From Pseudomonadota bacterium (GTDB taxonomy: Bacteria > Pseudomonadota > Alphaproteobacteria > Rhizobiales > Beijerinckiaceae): DNA of 30,826 nucleotides. Below the pieces are notes generated by a model. That model had not been told where the DNA came from and made no database searches. It was given only the letters and a program-made list of their open reading frames with translations. Both the position numbers and the translations under genes were made by a program. The stretch lies in NCBI GenBank assembly GCA_023450615.1, contig JAEXGT010000075.1, positions 1 to 30,826 on the forward strand. Direction: 5' to 3'. How positions within the stretch are numbered: position 1 is the first letter of the stretch; every line of letters begins with the position of its first letter. This document shows positions 16,287 through 25,407 of the stretch, piece after piece.

Positions 16287-18451
16287 GCGGATTAAGAGGC
16301 TTCGGAGTCGGGCGAGTCGTCGGCATTGTGCTTCTTATGAGCTTGCTTGCCTTGCGGATCTGGGACCCGGGTCCGGTTGAAGTCATTCGCCTCAAGTCGC
16401 TAGACATCTATCAGCTTCTGCATCCACGCGAGGAGCAGCGAGATCTGGTCGCGGTCATCGATATCGACGAGCGAAGCCTGCGGGCTCTTGGGCAATGGCC
16501 TTGGCCGCGCACGGTCATGGCCGAAATGGTTGCGAAAATCGTTAAACAGGGCGGAACGATCATTGGCTTTGACGTGCTTTTTCCGGAGCCTGATCGCAGC
16601 TCGCCAGAGATCTTTGCCGATACCTTTCAAGGATTAGACGAAGCCACACGGGAAAAACTCAAGCGGATGCCCAGTAATGATGAGATCTTTGCAGATGCGA
16701 TCAGGTCATCCAAGGTCGTTCTGGGACAATCCGGATACCGTGTCTCGGGTGCGGTCTCGGACACTGAGCCGGCGATTCAGACGGGTGTCGCCATCCTTGG
16801 ACCCGAACCTCACCCCTTCCTTGTCGATTTTCCGCATCTGCTGCGAAATCTTCCCGTTCTTGATGAAGCTGCCCAAGGGCATGGCATGTTCTCGATTGCC
16901 TCTGATCGCGATGGGGTCGCTCGCCGCGTTCCCGTCATGGCCGTTGCGAATGGAATCCTCGTTCCTTCGCTTTCGCTGGAGATGTTGCGGGTCTCTGTTG
17001 GCTCAGACGCCATTCTCGTTAAAACGGATACGAGTGGCGTTCTGAGTGTCGGAGTTGGAAACTTCGAAATCCCGACTGATGGCAGAGGCCGAGTCTGGAT
17101 TCATTTCGCAGCTCTTAAGCCAGATCGATATATCTCTGCTATCGACCTTCTTCAGGGGCAGGTGGATTCCGGGAGGCTCGTGGGCAAGATGGTTCTAATC
17201 GGATCTTCTGCCGCAGGCCTTCTTGATCTCAAGGTGACGCCGGTGCATGCAGCCCTTCCGGGGGTGGAATTGCACGCCCAGGTCCTGGAAAATGCTCTCA
17301 CGAGATCGACCTTGAGCCGCCCGAATTACACGATCGTCATCGAGCTTGGTCTCGTCGCCTTGCTGAGCATCCTCCTGATAGTGCAGGCGCCTAAGATGAA
17401 TGCGGGATCCCTTCTTGTGCTTGGAGGTGTTCCCGCCGCTGTGACATTAGGTCTGGCATGGTACTGCTTTATCATTCTCGGCGTATTGATCGATTTCACA
17501 TTTCCCTTGATCGTCAGCTTCTTGGTTTATGCCACTCTTGTTTTCACGAACTATCTAACGGTTTCAGCGGATCGCTTTCGGATTCGTTCGGCGTTCAATC
17601 AATATCTGTCTCCCGATTTGGTCGAACAATTGGCTCGGTCCCCCGAAAAGCTGAAGCTCGGTGGAGAACAGCGCGAGTTGACGGTGCTCTTCTCGGATGT
17701 ACGAGGCTTTACGGCCATCTCAGAACTTTACAAGGATGATCCGCAAGGCCTTACGACTCTCATAAACCGGCTTTTTACGCCCCTCTCCCACGACATCATG
17801 AGCCATCGCGGGACTATCGACAAATATATGGGCGACGCAATTATGGCATTCTGGAATGCGCCGCTTCCCGATTTGACTCACGAGGTGAATGCATGCAAGG
17901 CGGCATTCGCGATGTTGGAAAGCCTGAAGGCACTTAACAAGCAACGACAACAAGAAGCTGACGGTTCGGTCCCACCGCTCAATATAGGGATTGGCCTAAA
18001 TACTGGCCTTTGTGTCGTCGGAAATTTCGGCTCCGACCTGCACTTCAATTATTCGGTCATAGGCGACACGGTCAACCTCGCGTCGCGTCTTGAGGGACTA
18101 ACGAAGGAGTATGGCGTCGCCATTATTATTGGGGAGAGGACCGCTCAGGCCGTACGTGTTCAGTTTGCAGTTCTCGAGATCGATCGTCTGCAAGTCAGAG
18201 GAAAACGCGATCTGGAACGGATCTTTACGGTCCTCGGTGACGCCGAAGTAGCCAGGGATCCCAGTTTCCTGAAGTTGAAAGAGCAAAACGACACGATGTT
18301 AGATGCCTATCGAAGCCGGAATTGGGCGCAGGCCCTTGAGACGATCCTCCTTTGCCGAGAATCGGGGAAGACCTTCGGGCTCGATACTTATCACGAACTC
18401 TATGTCCAGCGGATCCGACAACAGATAGATTTTGCGGAAACGTCCAGTTGA
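16271..18451 (+). CDS. CHASE2-domain class III adenylate cyclase
   Basis: The 726-residue receptor cyclase starts with one membrane helix (about 13-30). An extracytoplasmic CHASE2 sensor domain follows (about 35-350, with AVIDIDERSLRALGQWPWPR and MVLIGSSAAGLLDL). Then come two to three further helices (about 355-440) and a cytoplasmic class III cyclase domain (about 465-650). Metal-binding aspartates are D476 (FSDVRGF) and D522 (KYMGDA). The purine-specificity pair is Lys518 (DKYMGD) with D599 (VIGDTVNLASRLEG), which points to ATP and cAMP rather than GTP. The tail (about 660-726) looks like a short helical repeat. The FecR/VWA gene upstream is probably its partner for sensing. Genes of both families often sit together. 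Confidence 0.9.
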   Translation: MATFLSGLRGFGVGRVVGIVLLMSLLALRIWDPGPVEVIRLKSLDIYQLLHPREEQRDLVAVIDIDERSLRALGQWPWPRTVMAEMVAKIVKQGGTIIGFDVLFPEPDRSSPEIFADTFQGLDEATREKLKRMPSNDEIFADAIRSSKVVLGQSGYRVSGAVSDTEPAIQTGVAILGPEPHPFLVDFPHLLRNLPVLDEAAQGHGMFSIASDRDGVARRVPVMAVANGILVPSLSLEMLRVSVGSDAILVKTDTSGVLSVGVGNFEIPTDGRGRVWIHFAALKPDRYISAIDLLQGQVDSGRLVGKMVLIGSSAAGLLDLKVTPVHAALPGVELHAQVLENALTRSTLSRPNYTIVIELGLVALLSILLIVQAPKMNAGSLLVLGGVPAAVTLGLAWYCFIILGVLIDFTFPLIVSFLVYATLVFTNYLTVSADRFRIRSAFNQYLSPDLVEQLARSPEKLKLGGEQRELTVLFSDVRGFTAISELYKDDPQGLTTLINRLFTPLSHDIMSHRGTIDKYMGDAIMAFWNAPLPDLTHEVNACKAAFAMLESLKALNKQRQQEADGSVPPLNIGIGLNTGLCVVGNFGSDLHFNYSVIGDTVNLASRLEGLTKEYGVAIIIGERTAQAVRVQFAVLEIDRLQVRGKRDLERIFTVLGDAEVARDPSFLKLKEQNDTMLDAYRSRNWAQALETILLCRESGKTFGLDTYHELYVQRIRQQIDFAETSS

Positions 18452-18465
18452 TACGACTGTATCGA
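18448..18465. terminator. Weak hairpin at the end of the cyclase gene
   Basis: GATAC-GACT-GTATC forms a 5-bp stem, extended by a T-G wobble and a T-A pair. It overlaps the cyclase stop codon in a 69-base gap between convergent genes. No T-run follows, so termination here is only a guess. Confidence 0.2.
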
Positions 18466-18520
18466 ACCAGGCTTGGATTTACTCTCCGTGACCGATAGCT
18501 ACACAAGGCGTCATGATCGA

Positions 18521-19450
18521 TCAGCTTCCCCTAAGCTTGTTCCAGATAGCCATGGTGATGCCTAGGACGCCGACGACGTTGCCAGGATGAATGATGACAG
18601 ATCTAAAGTCTTTATTGCGATGCTCCTGATCTCCATCGATAAGATCTGCGAGTTCATGGTCAAATGGCCCGCCGTAATTCATACGGCCCTCGCGATGCTG
18701 GATCTCCGCTTGGAGACGATCGTCGGTCACGCGCTGGTCGAAGCTCTCAAAGCCACTCCTCCAGCTGCGCCCAATGTCGACAGCGCTCACGAAGGCGCCA
18801 GGTGAGACCCAGTCTGGGTCAAGGAATGGCACGAACTGCGGACTTGAAGGTACGGAGGAAACAATAATATGCGAGTTTCGTATCGCATTCTTCGGGTCTT
18901 CTGCGATCTCGACATTAAGTCCGAGAGCTGACGCATAATCGGCAAAGAGCTGTGTTGAATGTCGACTCCGACCCAGTATTCTGACGGTCTTGATATCGCG
19001 AACGCTTAGCAGAGCATCGAGATTGACGCGAGCTTGTACACCTGCGCCGACAAAAGTCGCCACGGTGGCATTGGGATCTGCCATGCGCTCCGCTGCCAAT
19101 GCCGTAACACCGGCAGGCAACATGGTGGATGTGAACGTGCCGTCGATCGCAGCGATTGGCCGTCCTGTTTGATAATCACTCAGAACCTGGAGCGTGGTGT
19201 AATGGGGTTCGCCCGGTCTCACATTGGCTGACGAAGTGCCCATGATGCTGTGAAACAGCCCGGTCTTTACAACAGGCCAACAGGCCAATGTTCCGATAAA
19301 GAACGCCCCATCGGGCTGGTTAATGGTCGATTTGGGACGCCAGATAATCTCTCCTGCACGCGCTGCCAGAAAGCTCTCTCGCAATCCGGAAACGACATCC
19401 GCCAGTGTGAGGTCAAGCGCTGAAACCTGTTCTTTCGTGATGACACGCAT
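18521..19450 (-). CDS. Ornithine cyclodeaminase / mu-crystallin family protein
   Basis: The 309-residue protein belongs to a family of NAD(P)-dependent enzymes that includes ornithine cyclodeaminase, alanine dehydrogenase and ketimine or imine reductases. Visible elements are WRPKSTI near 37-43 and K62 in CWPVVKTG, matching the substrate-binding Arg and Lys region. The Rossmann motif is FVGAGVQARVNLDAL near 130-145, and an acidic SAVDIGRSW stretch lies near 225. The ATG at 19450 is chosen because a GGAGC ribosome site lies 5 bases upstream. A start 39 bases further up would overlap the preceding gene. It lies 10 bases after the FAD oxidase stop, so the two are co-transcribed. The substrate is unknown; reduction of a cyclic imine made by the oxidase is one option. 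Confidence 0.87.
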   Translation of the reverse strand: MRVITKEQVSALDLTLADVVSGLRESFLAARAGEIIWRPKSTINQPDGAFFIGTLACWPVVKTGLFHSIMGTSSANVRPGEPHYTTLQVLSDYQTGRPIAAIDGTFTSTMLPAGVTALAAERMADPNATVATFVGAGVQARVNLDALLSVRDIKTVRILGRSRHSTQLFADYASALGLNVEIAEDPKNAIRNSHIIVSSVPSSPQFVPFLDPDWVSPGAFVSAVDIGRSWRSGFESFDQRVTDDRLQAEIQHREGRMNYGGPFDHELADLIDGDQEHRNKDFRSVIIHPGNVVGVLGITMAIWNKLRGS

Positions 19451-19460
19451 AACATGCTCC

Positions 19461-20762
19461 TTATCGAAAAAAACGGTCGCGAAATTCATACCCGCGAACG
19501 GCTAGGGGAAGGAGCGGCGCTCCCAATCCCATGAACGGAAGGGAGGGCAGAGGCCGGTCGAAGACCGTCAAGCCGCGGGCCCGGTCAAGCAGCATTTCCG
19601 CAACCTTGTGGCCGAGATATGTCGACATGGGAATGCCGGTGCCGCAGCAACCGAGTACGTAGTGGATTCCCTCCGCAACGCCGACATGGGGAACCCAGTC
19701 TGCTGTGATGGCGAATTTCCCTGTCCAGCAATGCGATACGCGAACGTCGCGCAACCCCGGGAAGCGATCGTGAAAGTATCCGAACATTCGCCGGGCTTTC
19801 GACCGCAAGTCACCATCGCTCCGGCCTGCGCGCCCTGATAGAATGAAACGGCGTCCGGTCTCGTTCGGCGCGATGTAGTTGATAATCTTGTAGGTGTCGG
19901 AGACCGGACCATTGATCGGAAGGACACGCGACATGGTTTCGACGGAAACCTCTTCCGTCGCCAGCGCGAATGCCGGTACCGGGATCAAGCGCTCGCGAAG
20001 CTTCTTGATCATGCTGTTGTCGATATTGGTTTCAGCGTTTGTCGCCAAGATTACGTCGTTTGCAGTGATGGTCTCGGCATTCGTTGATATGCTGAAGAGG
20101 CCGCCTTTGCGCTCGATGGATATGACGGGGGTATTCTGGAACAACTCCGCTCCGGCAGTTAGGGCTGCATCGGCAAGGCCCCGCTGCAACAATGCTGGCT
20201 GAAGGGTTGCTGATTGGGGAATCTTTATGCCGCCGTAGAATGCGTCTGAACCTATGACGCTATGCAGGTCGTTTCTCTCGATGAGTTCGACATCGCCCCA
20301 GCTCTCTTGTAGGTTGGGGAGAGACTTCGTTTGGCGCTCAAACGCGCGATGACTGTGAGCTGCCACGAAACGCCAGCTGCTCCGCAACCCGCATTCGATC
20401 TGAAAATCACGGATAAGCGTCTCGACATATTCCCGAGCCTGTCGAGCCTCACGGTACACGGAATGTGCTGCACTTTCACCATAGCGTTCTGTTAGATCGG
20501 TAAGGGATGCCTTGGGAACGTGGCTGAGCGATCCTGCAGCTCGTGCTGCCGCTCCAGCCCCAATCGTTCGCGCCTCCAGGATGGCAACATGCTTTCCTGA
20601 ACGCGCCAGCGATAGCGCCGCAGACAAGCCGGCGAAGCCACCGCCGACGACAGCGACATCGACCTCTCTCGGCAGAGTCGCGTCGGTCGTTTTGAACGAC
20701 GGGAGATCCGCTATCCAATATGGAACTTCAGAGAAGTCCGGCGCAAGGAGGTCCGCTGGCAT
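19461..20762 (-). CDS. DAO-family FAD-dependent oxidoreductase (PuuB/OrdL-like amine or amino acid oxidase)
   Basis: The 433-residue flavoprotein has the FAD dinucleotide motif at residues 38-46 (VVGGGFAGL, G40-x-G42-x-x-G45) with the ribose-binding Glu at E63 (ILEA). It ends with a second FAD-contact segment, HYVLGCCGTGIPMSTYLGHKVAEMLL. The layout, with N-terminal PYWIADLP and a GRRFILSGRAG-type substrate part, is close to gamma-glutamylputrescine oxidase (PuuB) and OrdL-like oxidases. These turn a primary or secondary amine into an aldehyde or imine and release H2O2 or feed a carrier. It is divergent from the CoA ligase gene and is the first gene of a two-gene unit with the cyclodeaminase-like protein. 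The exact substrate cannot be set from sequence. Confidence 0.88.
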   Translation of the reverse strand: MPADLLAPDFSEVPYWIADLPSFKTTDATLPREVDVAVVGGGFAGLSAALSLARSGKHVAILEARTIGAGAAARAAGSLSHVPKASLTDLTERYGESAAHSVYREARQAREYVETLIRDFQIECGLRSSWRFVAAHSHRAFERQTKSLPNLQESWGDVELIERNDLHSVIGSDAFYGGIKIPQSATLQPALLQRGLADAALTAGAELFQNTPVISIERKGGLFSISTNAETITANDVILATNAETNIDNSMIKKLRERLIPVPAFALATEEVSVETMSRVLPINGPVSDTYKIINYIAPNETGRRFILSGRAGRSDGDLRSKARRMFGYFHDRFPGLRDVRVSHCWTGKFAITADWVPHVGVAEGIHYVLGCCGTGIPMSTYLGHKVAEMLLDRARGLTVFDRPLPSLPFMGLGAPLLPLAVRGYEFRDRFFR

Positions 20763-20793
20763 AGATTTGGTCCCGGGCTCGAGTTCATACGCT

Positions 20794-20829
20794 TATCTAC
20801 TTGACGTACCTCAGTGAGATAGTCAATAT
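20794..20829 (+). promoter_or_regulatory. Promoter and possible operator for the CoA ligase gene
   Basis: TTGACG (20801-20806) and CAATAT (20824-20829), 17 bases apart, form a plausible sigma70-type promoter reading toward the ligase gene. They support a start at 20858 rather than 20801. TATCT (20794-20798) and AGATA (20817-20821) flank and overlap the promoter as an inverted pair. TTGAC and GTCAA form another. Similar TATCT elements lie at the hydratase promoter. Confidence 0.5.
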
Positions 20830-20857
20830 TGCACTACGATACTTATCGAGGTGCGCA

Positions 20858-22450
20858 GTGGGTGCAGTTTCAGCCGTAGCGGAACAGGAGAGCCCTTGGG
20901 GCGAAAGCGACAGCACAATTGGCCAGTTGCTGCGCGAAAGGGCCGAGCGAGATGGCGACTTTGTCTATTGCCGGCACTCAGGCGGCCAGCTCACGATCGC
21001 TCAACTCGAACAGCTATCGAATAGAATCGCGAATGCGCTCGAAGAAAGGGGGGTCGGCCCCGGAAGCCGGGTCGCGACAATGCTTGGCAACAGCATTGAC
21101 CATATCGGGCTCTTCTTGGCGCTTGCAATGCGAGGTGCGTGCCAGATCCCTATCAACATTCATCTGCGTGGGGACGGCTTGGCTTACATCCTCCGCAGTT
21201 GCGAATGTGACTGCTTGATAGCTGAGTCTGATCTGGCCGAAATCCTGTCGCCGATCATTTCGGAGCTTTCGATCCAAAACGTATATTGGCGCGGCAGTTC
21301 AGAGACGACCGATGCCGATTTCGCTGCATTGACTAATCATCAGGATACAAGTGCTCGCCCAGTGGCGGTCGATCCGAATGCCCTGATTTACATCTGCTAC
21401 ACCTCCGGAACGACAGGCCTGCCAAAAGGGGTCATGCTGACCGATAAAATGCTGCGGGTAGCCGCTTGGGCGGCGGGACGCGCCGGAGATCCTCAGGATG
21501 GCGCCGTCTATCATTTCTGGACACCGTTCTATCACATCGGCGGCTGCGAGATGTTGATTCTGGCGCTGCAGAGGCGCGTGACGCTTGCGCTCGTCCCTAA
21601 GTTTTCCGTTTCTCGCTTCTGGGACGAAGTGCGGGAATTCAAAGCGACGCACATGCAGTTTTTGGGGGGAGTTCTTGCTCTTCTTCTCAAACAGCCGGAA
21701 AGCTCCCGTGATCATGATCACCATCTTCGCGTGGCCTTTGGCGGTGGTTGCCCGGAACCGATCTGGCGTGCATTCCAGGAGCGCTTCGGGGTGGCAATCC
21801 GTGAATGCTATGGTCTGACGGAATGCTCCAGCTTCGCCACACAGAACCTTACCGGCAAGGTTGGTTCCGTCGGCCGAGCATTGCCATGGCTTGAAGTCAC
21901 CCTTGTCGATGACGAAGGTGAAGAGGTTCAAACCGGAGAGCGCGGCGAAATCTGGATCCGCGAGCGTGTGCCCGGTGTTCTCACTCAAGGGTATTGGCGA
22001 AACCCTGAGGCAACCAAGGCCACTCTTGTCGAGGGCACATTGCGTACGGGGGATCTGGCCCGATGCGATGCCGAGGGAGACATAGTCTATCTCGGGCGAA
22101 AGAAGGACAGTCTCCGCCGTCGGGGAGAGAATATTGCTGCGTTCGAGGTCGAACGCATCCTCAATCAGCATCCGGATGTGGAAGAGAGTGCTGTCATAGG
22201 CGTGCCCAATGAAATTCAGGACGAAGACATAAAGGCGGTCCTTCGTCTTCGGGAGGGGGCAAGTCTTGACCCGCTCTCTCTTATCAAATGGTGCGAAGGG
22301 CGAATGGCATATTTTCAGATCCCGCGCTTTGTCGCATTCGTCGAAGAGTTTCCGAGAACGCCAAGCCAACGCATCCGCAAGGAAGCTCTTGCTCGCGATG
22401 TCGCCGACAGCTGGGATCTCGAGAAGAGCGACCATACCTTGCGCCGTTAA
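20858..22450 (+). CDS. AMP-forming acyl-CoA ligase, CaiC-like
   Basis: The 530-residue protein is an ANL-superfamily enzyme that activates a carboxylic acid with ATP and loads it on coenzyme A. Motifs: P-loop-like YTSGTTGLPKG near 181-191, ECYGLTECSS near 315, TGDLARCDAEGDIVYLGRKKD near 400 and RRRGENIAAFEVE near 420. The last is typical of crotonobetaine/carnitine-CoA ligase-like proteins. At the C-terminal site, where many members have a GK motif, it reads TPSQRIRKEAL. The frame is open to a TTG at 20801, but that codon lies inside the predicted -35 box. A GTG at 20858 with GAGG upstream is preferred. The gene is followed by an aldehyde dehydrogenase and an aminotransferase. The acid substrate is unknown. 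Confidence 0.88.
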   Translation: MGAVSAVAEQESPWGESDSTIGQLLRERAERDGDFVYCRHSGGQLTIAQLEQLSNRIANALEERGVGPGSRVATMLGNSIDHIGLFLALAMRGACQIPINIHLRGDGLAYILRSCECDCLIAESDLAEILSPIISELSIQNVYWRGSSETTDADFAALTNHQDTSARPVAVDPNALIYICYTSGTTGLPKGVMLTDKMLRVAAWAAGRAGDPQDGAVYHFWTPFYHIGGCEMLILALQRRVTLALVPKFSVSRFWDEVREFKATHMQFLGGVLALLLKQPESSRDHDHHLRVAFGGGCPEPIWRAFQERFGVAIRECYGLTECSSFATQNLTGKVGSVGRALPWLEVTLVDDEGEEVQTGERGEIWIRERVPGVLTQGYWRNPEATKATLVEGTLRTGDLARCDAEGDIVYLGRKKDSLRRRGENIAAFEVERILNQHPDVEESAVIGVPNEIQDEDIKAVLRLREGASLDPLSLIKWCEGRMAYFQIPRFVAFVEEFPRTPSQRIRKEALARDVADSWDLEKSDHTLRR

Positions 22451-22492
22451 ACGAACATAAGCAGCATAATTGAATGAGAGAGGGTTACTTGC

Positions 22493-24070
22493 ATGCCTCA
22501 GTTTCCTGATATTCCGCGCGTCACATATACGAACATTGGTGTCGATTTCTCTTCCCTGCATGCCATGCTCGACCGGGAGATACCCGCGGCGAGAGAGAGG
22601 CTAGGACAGTCGATTGATAATCTGATCGGCGGTATCCCGGATAGGGAAGGCCGCTCCTACAAGGTTTTCAGCCCACTGGATCATTCCCTTCTGCTCGGAA
22701 CGTTCGTGGAGGCGTCTCCTGAAACAGTTGGGCGTGCAATCGCGGCGGCGAGAAAAGCCTCATCCGGGTGGGCTCGTACTCCTTGGGAAGAGCGGGTGCG
22801 TATCCTTGAGGCAGCAGCGGCGAACCTCGCTGAGCGCCGGTTCGATCTCGGTATCGCCTGTCTCCTTGAGGTAGGAAAGTCTCGCTACGAAGCAATCGGC
22901 GAAGCGGAAGAAGCGCTGGATGTGATTCCATTCTATACCGAAGAGATGCGGCGAAACGAAGGTTTCGTGCGGCAACTCGCTTCGGCGGTTCCGGGAGAAA
23001 CAAGCTCCACTCGCCTGCGGCCATATGGGGTGTTCGCCGTTATCGGACCCTATAATTTCCCGATTGCGACGCCCATCAATCTCGCTACCTCAGCCTTGAT
23101 TACGGGCAATACCGTGGTTTTCAAGCCGAGCTATGGAAACGGCTTGACGGCTTCGATCATTGTCGATTGTTTTGTCAGGGCCGGGCTTCCCGCAGGTGTC
23201 CTCAACCTGGTCTGCGGTGGCGATGAGACAGGCAAGGCATTGATCGACGGCGATATCGACGGAGCTGCCTTCACGGGGTCGATGGAAGTTGGGCATGCCA
23301 TTCATAGCAAGATCGGAACCGGTCCTCAGGTGCGTCCTGTCATTGCCGAGATGGGGGGGAAGAACGCAGCGATCGTTTCTGCTTCCGCAGACCTTGATGT
23401 TGCGGCCGAGGGTCTCGTCCGGTCGGCCTACGGCCTGCAAGGCCAGAAGTGCAGCGCCTGTGAGGTGGCCTATATCGAAGAGGCCATGTATGATGAAATC
23501 GTTCCCTTGATCGTGGAAAAGACCAGTCGTCTCGTGGTGGACTCTCCCGCGGACAATCGCGACGCCTTTCTCGGGCCGCTTATCGATGAGAGATCTGGAG
23601 ACCGATATCTCAAGTCTGCCGATGAGGCGCGACGCGACGGCAAGATCCTTTTCGGAGGCAAAAGGCTGACCGGTGGGATCTACGACAAGGGCGTTTATGT
23701 CGAGCCTCTGTTGGTTTCTGATTTGGCGCCGGAGCACAGACAGGTCCGGGAAGAGCTGTTCCTGCCATATTTGACACTGCAAAAAGTGTCGTCTCTGGAT
23801 GAGGGGATCGAACGCGCCAACTCTGTTCGCTATGGTCTTACTGCAGGCTTCTATGGTCGCGATGCCAACGCATTGAAGAAATTTCTTGAGAAGATCGAGG
23901 CCGGGACCGTCTATGCCAATCGGCGCTCCGGTGCGACGACCGGCGCTTGGCCTGGGATCCAGTCGTTCGGAGGCTGGAAAGGATCGGGTCTAACGGGCAA
24001 GAACGCATTCGGCCCTTATTATCTCCCGTTGTTCATGCGTGAGCAAAGCCAGACACTCATGCAAGTCTGA
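22493..24070 (+). CDS. Aldehyde dehydrogenase, 1-pyrroline-5-carboxylate dehydrogenase-like
   Basis: This is a 525-residue NAD(P)+-dependent aldehyde dehydrogenase. The catalytic Cys is C320 (GQKCSA), and the general-base Glu is E286 in VIAEMGGKN. The cofactor loop is present as AAFTGSMEVG near residues 255-265. The C-terminal segment, NRRSGATTGAWPGIQSFGGWKGSGLTGK near 481-508, is the pattern I associate with the P5CDH branch, which oxidises glutamate-5-semialdehyde. A related semialdehyde is equally possible. GAGAGAGG precedes the ATG by 9 bases. It lies 42 bases after the ligase and 5 before the aminotransferase, so it is co-transcribed and probably oxidises the aldehyde made by the oxidase or transaminase of this cluster. 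Confidence 0.9.
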   Translation: MPQFPDIPRVTYTNIGVDFSSLHAMLDREIPAARERLGQSIDNLIGGIPDREGRSYKVFSPLDHSLLLGTFVEASPETVGRAIAAARKASSGWARTPWEERVRILEAAAANLAERRFDLGIACLLEVGKSRYEAIGEAEEALDVIPFYTEEMRRNEGFVRQLASAVPGETSSTRLRPYGVFAVIGPYNFPIATPINLATSALITGNTVVFKPSYGNGLTASIIVDCFVRAGLPAGVLNLVCGGDETGKALIDGDIDGAAFTGSMEVGHAIHSKIGTGPQVRPVIAEMGGKNAAIVSASADLDVAAEGLVRSAYGLQGQKCSACEVAYIEEAMYDEIVPLIVEKTSRLVVDSPADNRDAFLGPLIDERSGDRYLKSADEARRDGKILFGGKRLTGGIYDKGVYVEPLLVSDLAPEHRQVREELFLPYLTLQKVSSLDEGIERANSVRYGLTAGFYGRDANALKKFLEKIEAGTVYANRRSGATTGAWPGIQSFGGWKGSGLTGKNAFGPYYLPLFMREQSQTLMQV

Positions 24071-24075
24071 GAGCA

Positions 24076-25407
24076 ATGCTGATGTCCAGTCTCCTTTACC
24101 GGCAGATCTCCGCGTCTTATCCCATCGCCGTACGCGGAGATGGGGCCATCATTACGGACGGCGCTGGGCGCCGCTATATTGATGCTTGTGGCGGCGCGGC
24201 GGTGTCGAGTGTCGGGCATAGCCATCCCAAGGTACTCGCGGCGATGCGTGAGCACCTTGAACGGATCGACTATGTTCACACGTCCTTCTTCACCAGCGAG
24301 GCGACCGAGGCGCTAGCCGACGAACTTGTCGCCTATGCGCCGGAAGGCATGAACCGCGTGATCTTGCTTGGAAGCGGCTCCGAAGCAATGGAGAGTGCGC
24401 TAAAGCTTGCTCGTCAGTGTGCCTTGGAAAGGGGAGATCCCCAACGGCGCAACGTCATCTCCCGCCGACAGAGCTACCATGGCAACACGCTTGGAGCACT
24501 TGCGATCAGTGGAAATGTCGGCCGCCGGAAAGTTTACTCACCTCTGCTGTTCGACGTTCATTTCATCGACCCTTGCTTCTATTACCGGTATGGTGACGAA
24601 GGAGAAAGTGAAGCTGAATACGCGCTCCGTGCTGCCGGTCAGCTTGAAGCCAAGATACTCGAACTCGGGCCAGAAAATGTCCTGGCTTTCACTGCTGAAA
24701 CCGTGGTCGGCGCAACAACCGGTTCTGTGCCAGCATCTCCAGGATATTTCCGTAAGATCCGTGAGATCTGCGACAAGTACGGGGTTTTGCTCATCCTTGA
24801 TGAGGTCATGTGTGGAATGGGCCGCACCGGAACCCTGCATGCCTGCGAGCAGGAAGGTATCTCGCCTGACATCATGGCTGTCGCCAAGGGATTGGGCGGC
24901 GGCTATGTGCCAATCGGAGCAGTGTTTGCCAGCAAGTCAGTGTACGAGGCTCTTTCTGCCGGTTCAGGGACCTTGCAGAACGGCTTCACTTATATGGGCC
25001 ATCCGCTTGCCAGTGCCGGTGCTCTTGCGGTTCAGAGAGTGATCCGGGAGGAACAGCTTCTAGCTAACGTCGTCCGGCAAGGAGGAATTATTCGGTCCGA
25101 GCTTGAGCGCCTGCTCGGTCAGCATCCTCATGTAGGCGATATCCGCGGGCGCGGCTTGTTCATATCGGTCGAACTTGTTGAGGACAGAAACTCGAAGAGG
25201 GCGTTCGATCCAGGCCGGAAGGTGCATGAACTTGTTCGCCGTGCGGCTATGGACGACGGTCTGCTGCTTTACGCGATGGGAGGAACCATTGACGGTGAAC
25301 GGGGAAACCATGTGATGTTGGCTCCCCCGTATACAATCGATGAGAATCTGTCTGGCGAGATTGCTGAGCGCCTAGCAGGTGCTGTGCAGCGTACTCTGTC
25401 AGCCTGA
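24076..25407 (+). CDS. Class III pyridoxal-phosphate aminotransferase
   Basis: The 443-residue enzyme has the fold-type I class III pattern. ACGGAAVSSVGHSHP lies near residues 36-50, ILLGSGSEAMESALKLARQ near 96, D242 (LILDEVMCGMGRTG) contacts the PLP nitrogen, and K271 (VAKGLGGGY) is the PLP lysine. Such enzymes move amino groups of omega-amino acids, polyamines, ornithine or beta-amino acids to pyruvate or 2-oxoglutarate. Which one applies cannot be told here. Two in-frame starts exist, 24076 and 24082. GAGAG sits 8 bases before the second, so 24082 may be used. Its 3' end overlaps that of the convergent IclR gene by 9 bases (25399-25407). Confidence 0.9.
   Translation: MLMSSLLYRQISASYPIAVRGDGAIITDGAGRRYIDACGGAAVSSVGHSHPKVLAAMREHLERIDYVHTSFFTSEATEALADELVAYAPEGMNRVILLGSGSEAMESALKLARQCALERGDPQRRNVISRRQSYHGNTLGALAISGNVGRRKVYSPLLFDVHFIDPCFYYRYGDEGESEAEYALRAAGQLEAKILELGPENVLAFTAETVVGATTGSVPASPGYFRKIREICDKYGVLLILDEVMCGMGRTGTLHACEQEGISPDIMAVAKGLGGGYVPIGAVFASKSVYEALSAGSGTLQNGFTYMGHPLASAGALAVQRVIREEQLLANVVRQGGIIRSELERLLGQHPHVGDIRGRGLFISVELVEDRNSKRAFDPGRKVHELVRRAAMDDGLLLYAMGGTIDGERGNHVMLAPPYTIDENLSGEIAERLAGAVQRTLSA

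Noticed and set aside
20801..20857. TTG at 20801 as the start of the CoA ligase
   Set aside because: The codon sits within the predicted -35 box, and the added residues are not typical of the family. GTG 20858 has GAGG upstream.
21299..22561. Long opposite-strand open frame (420 codons) over the CoA ligase gene
   Set aside because: It lies wholly antisense to a gene with clear ANL motifs, shows no recognisable domain, and its composition fits a shadow frame of high-GC coding sequence.
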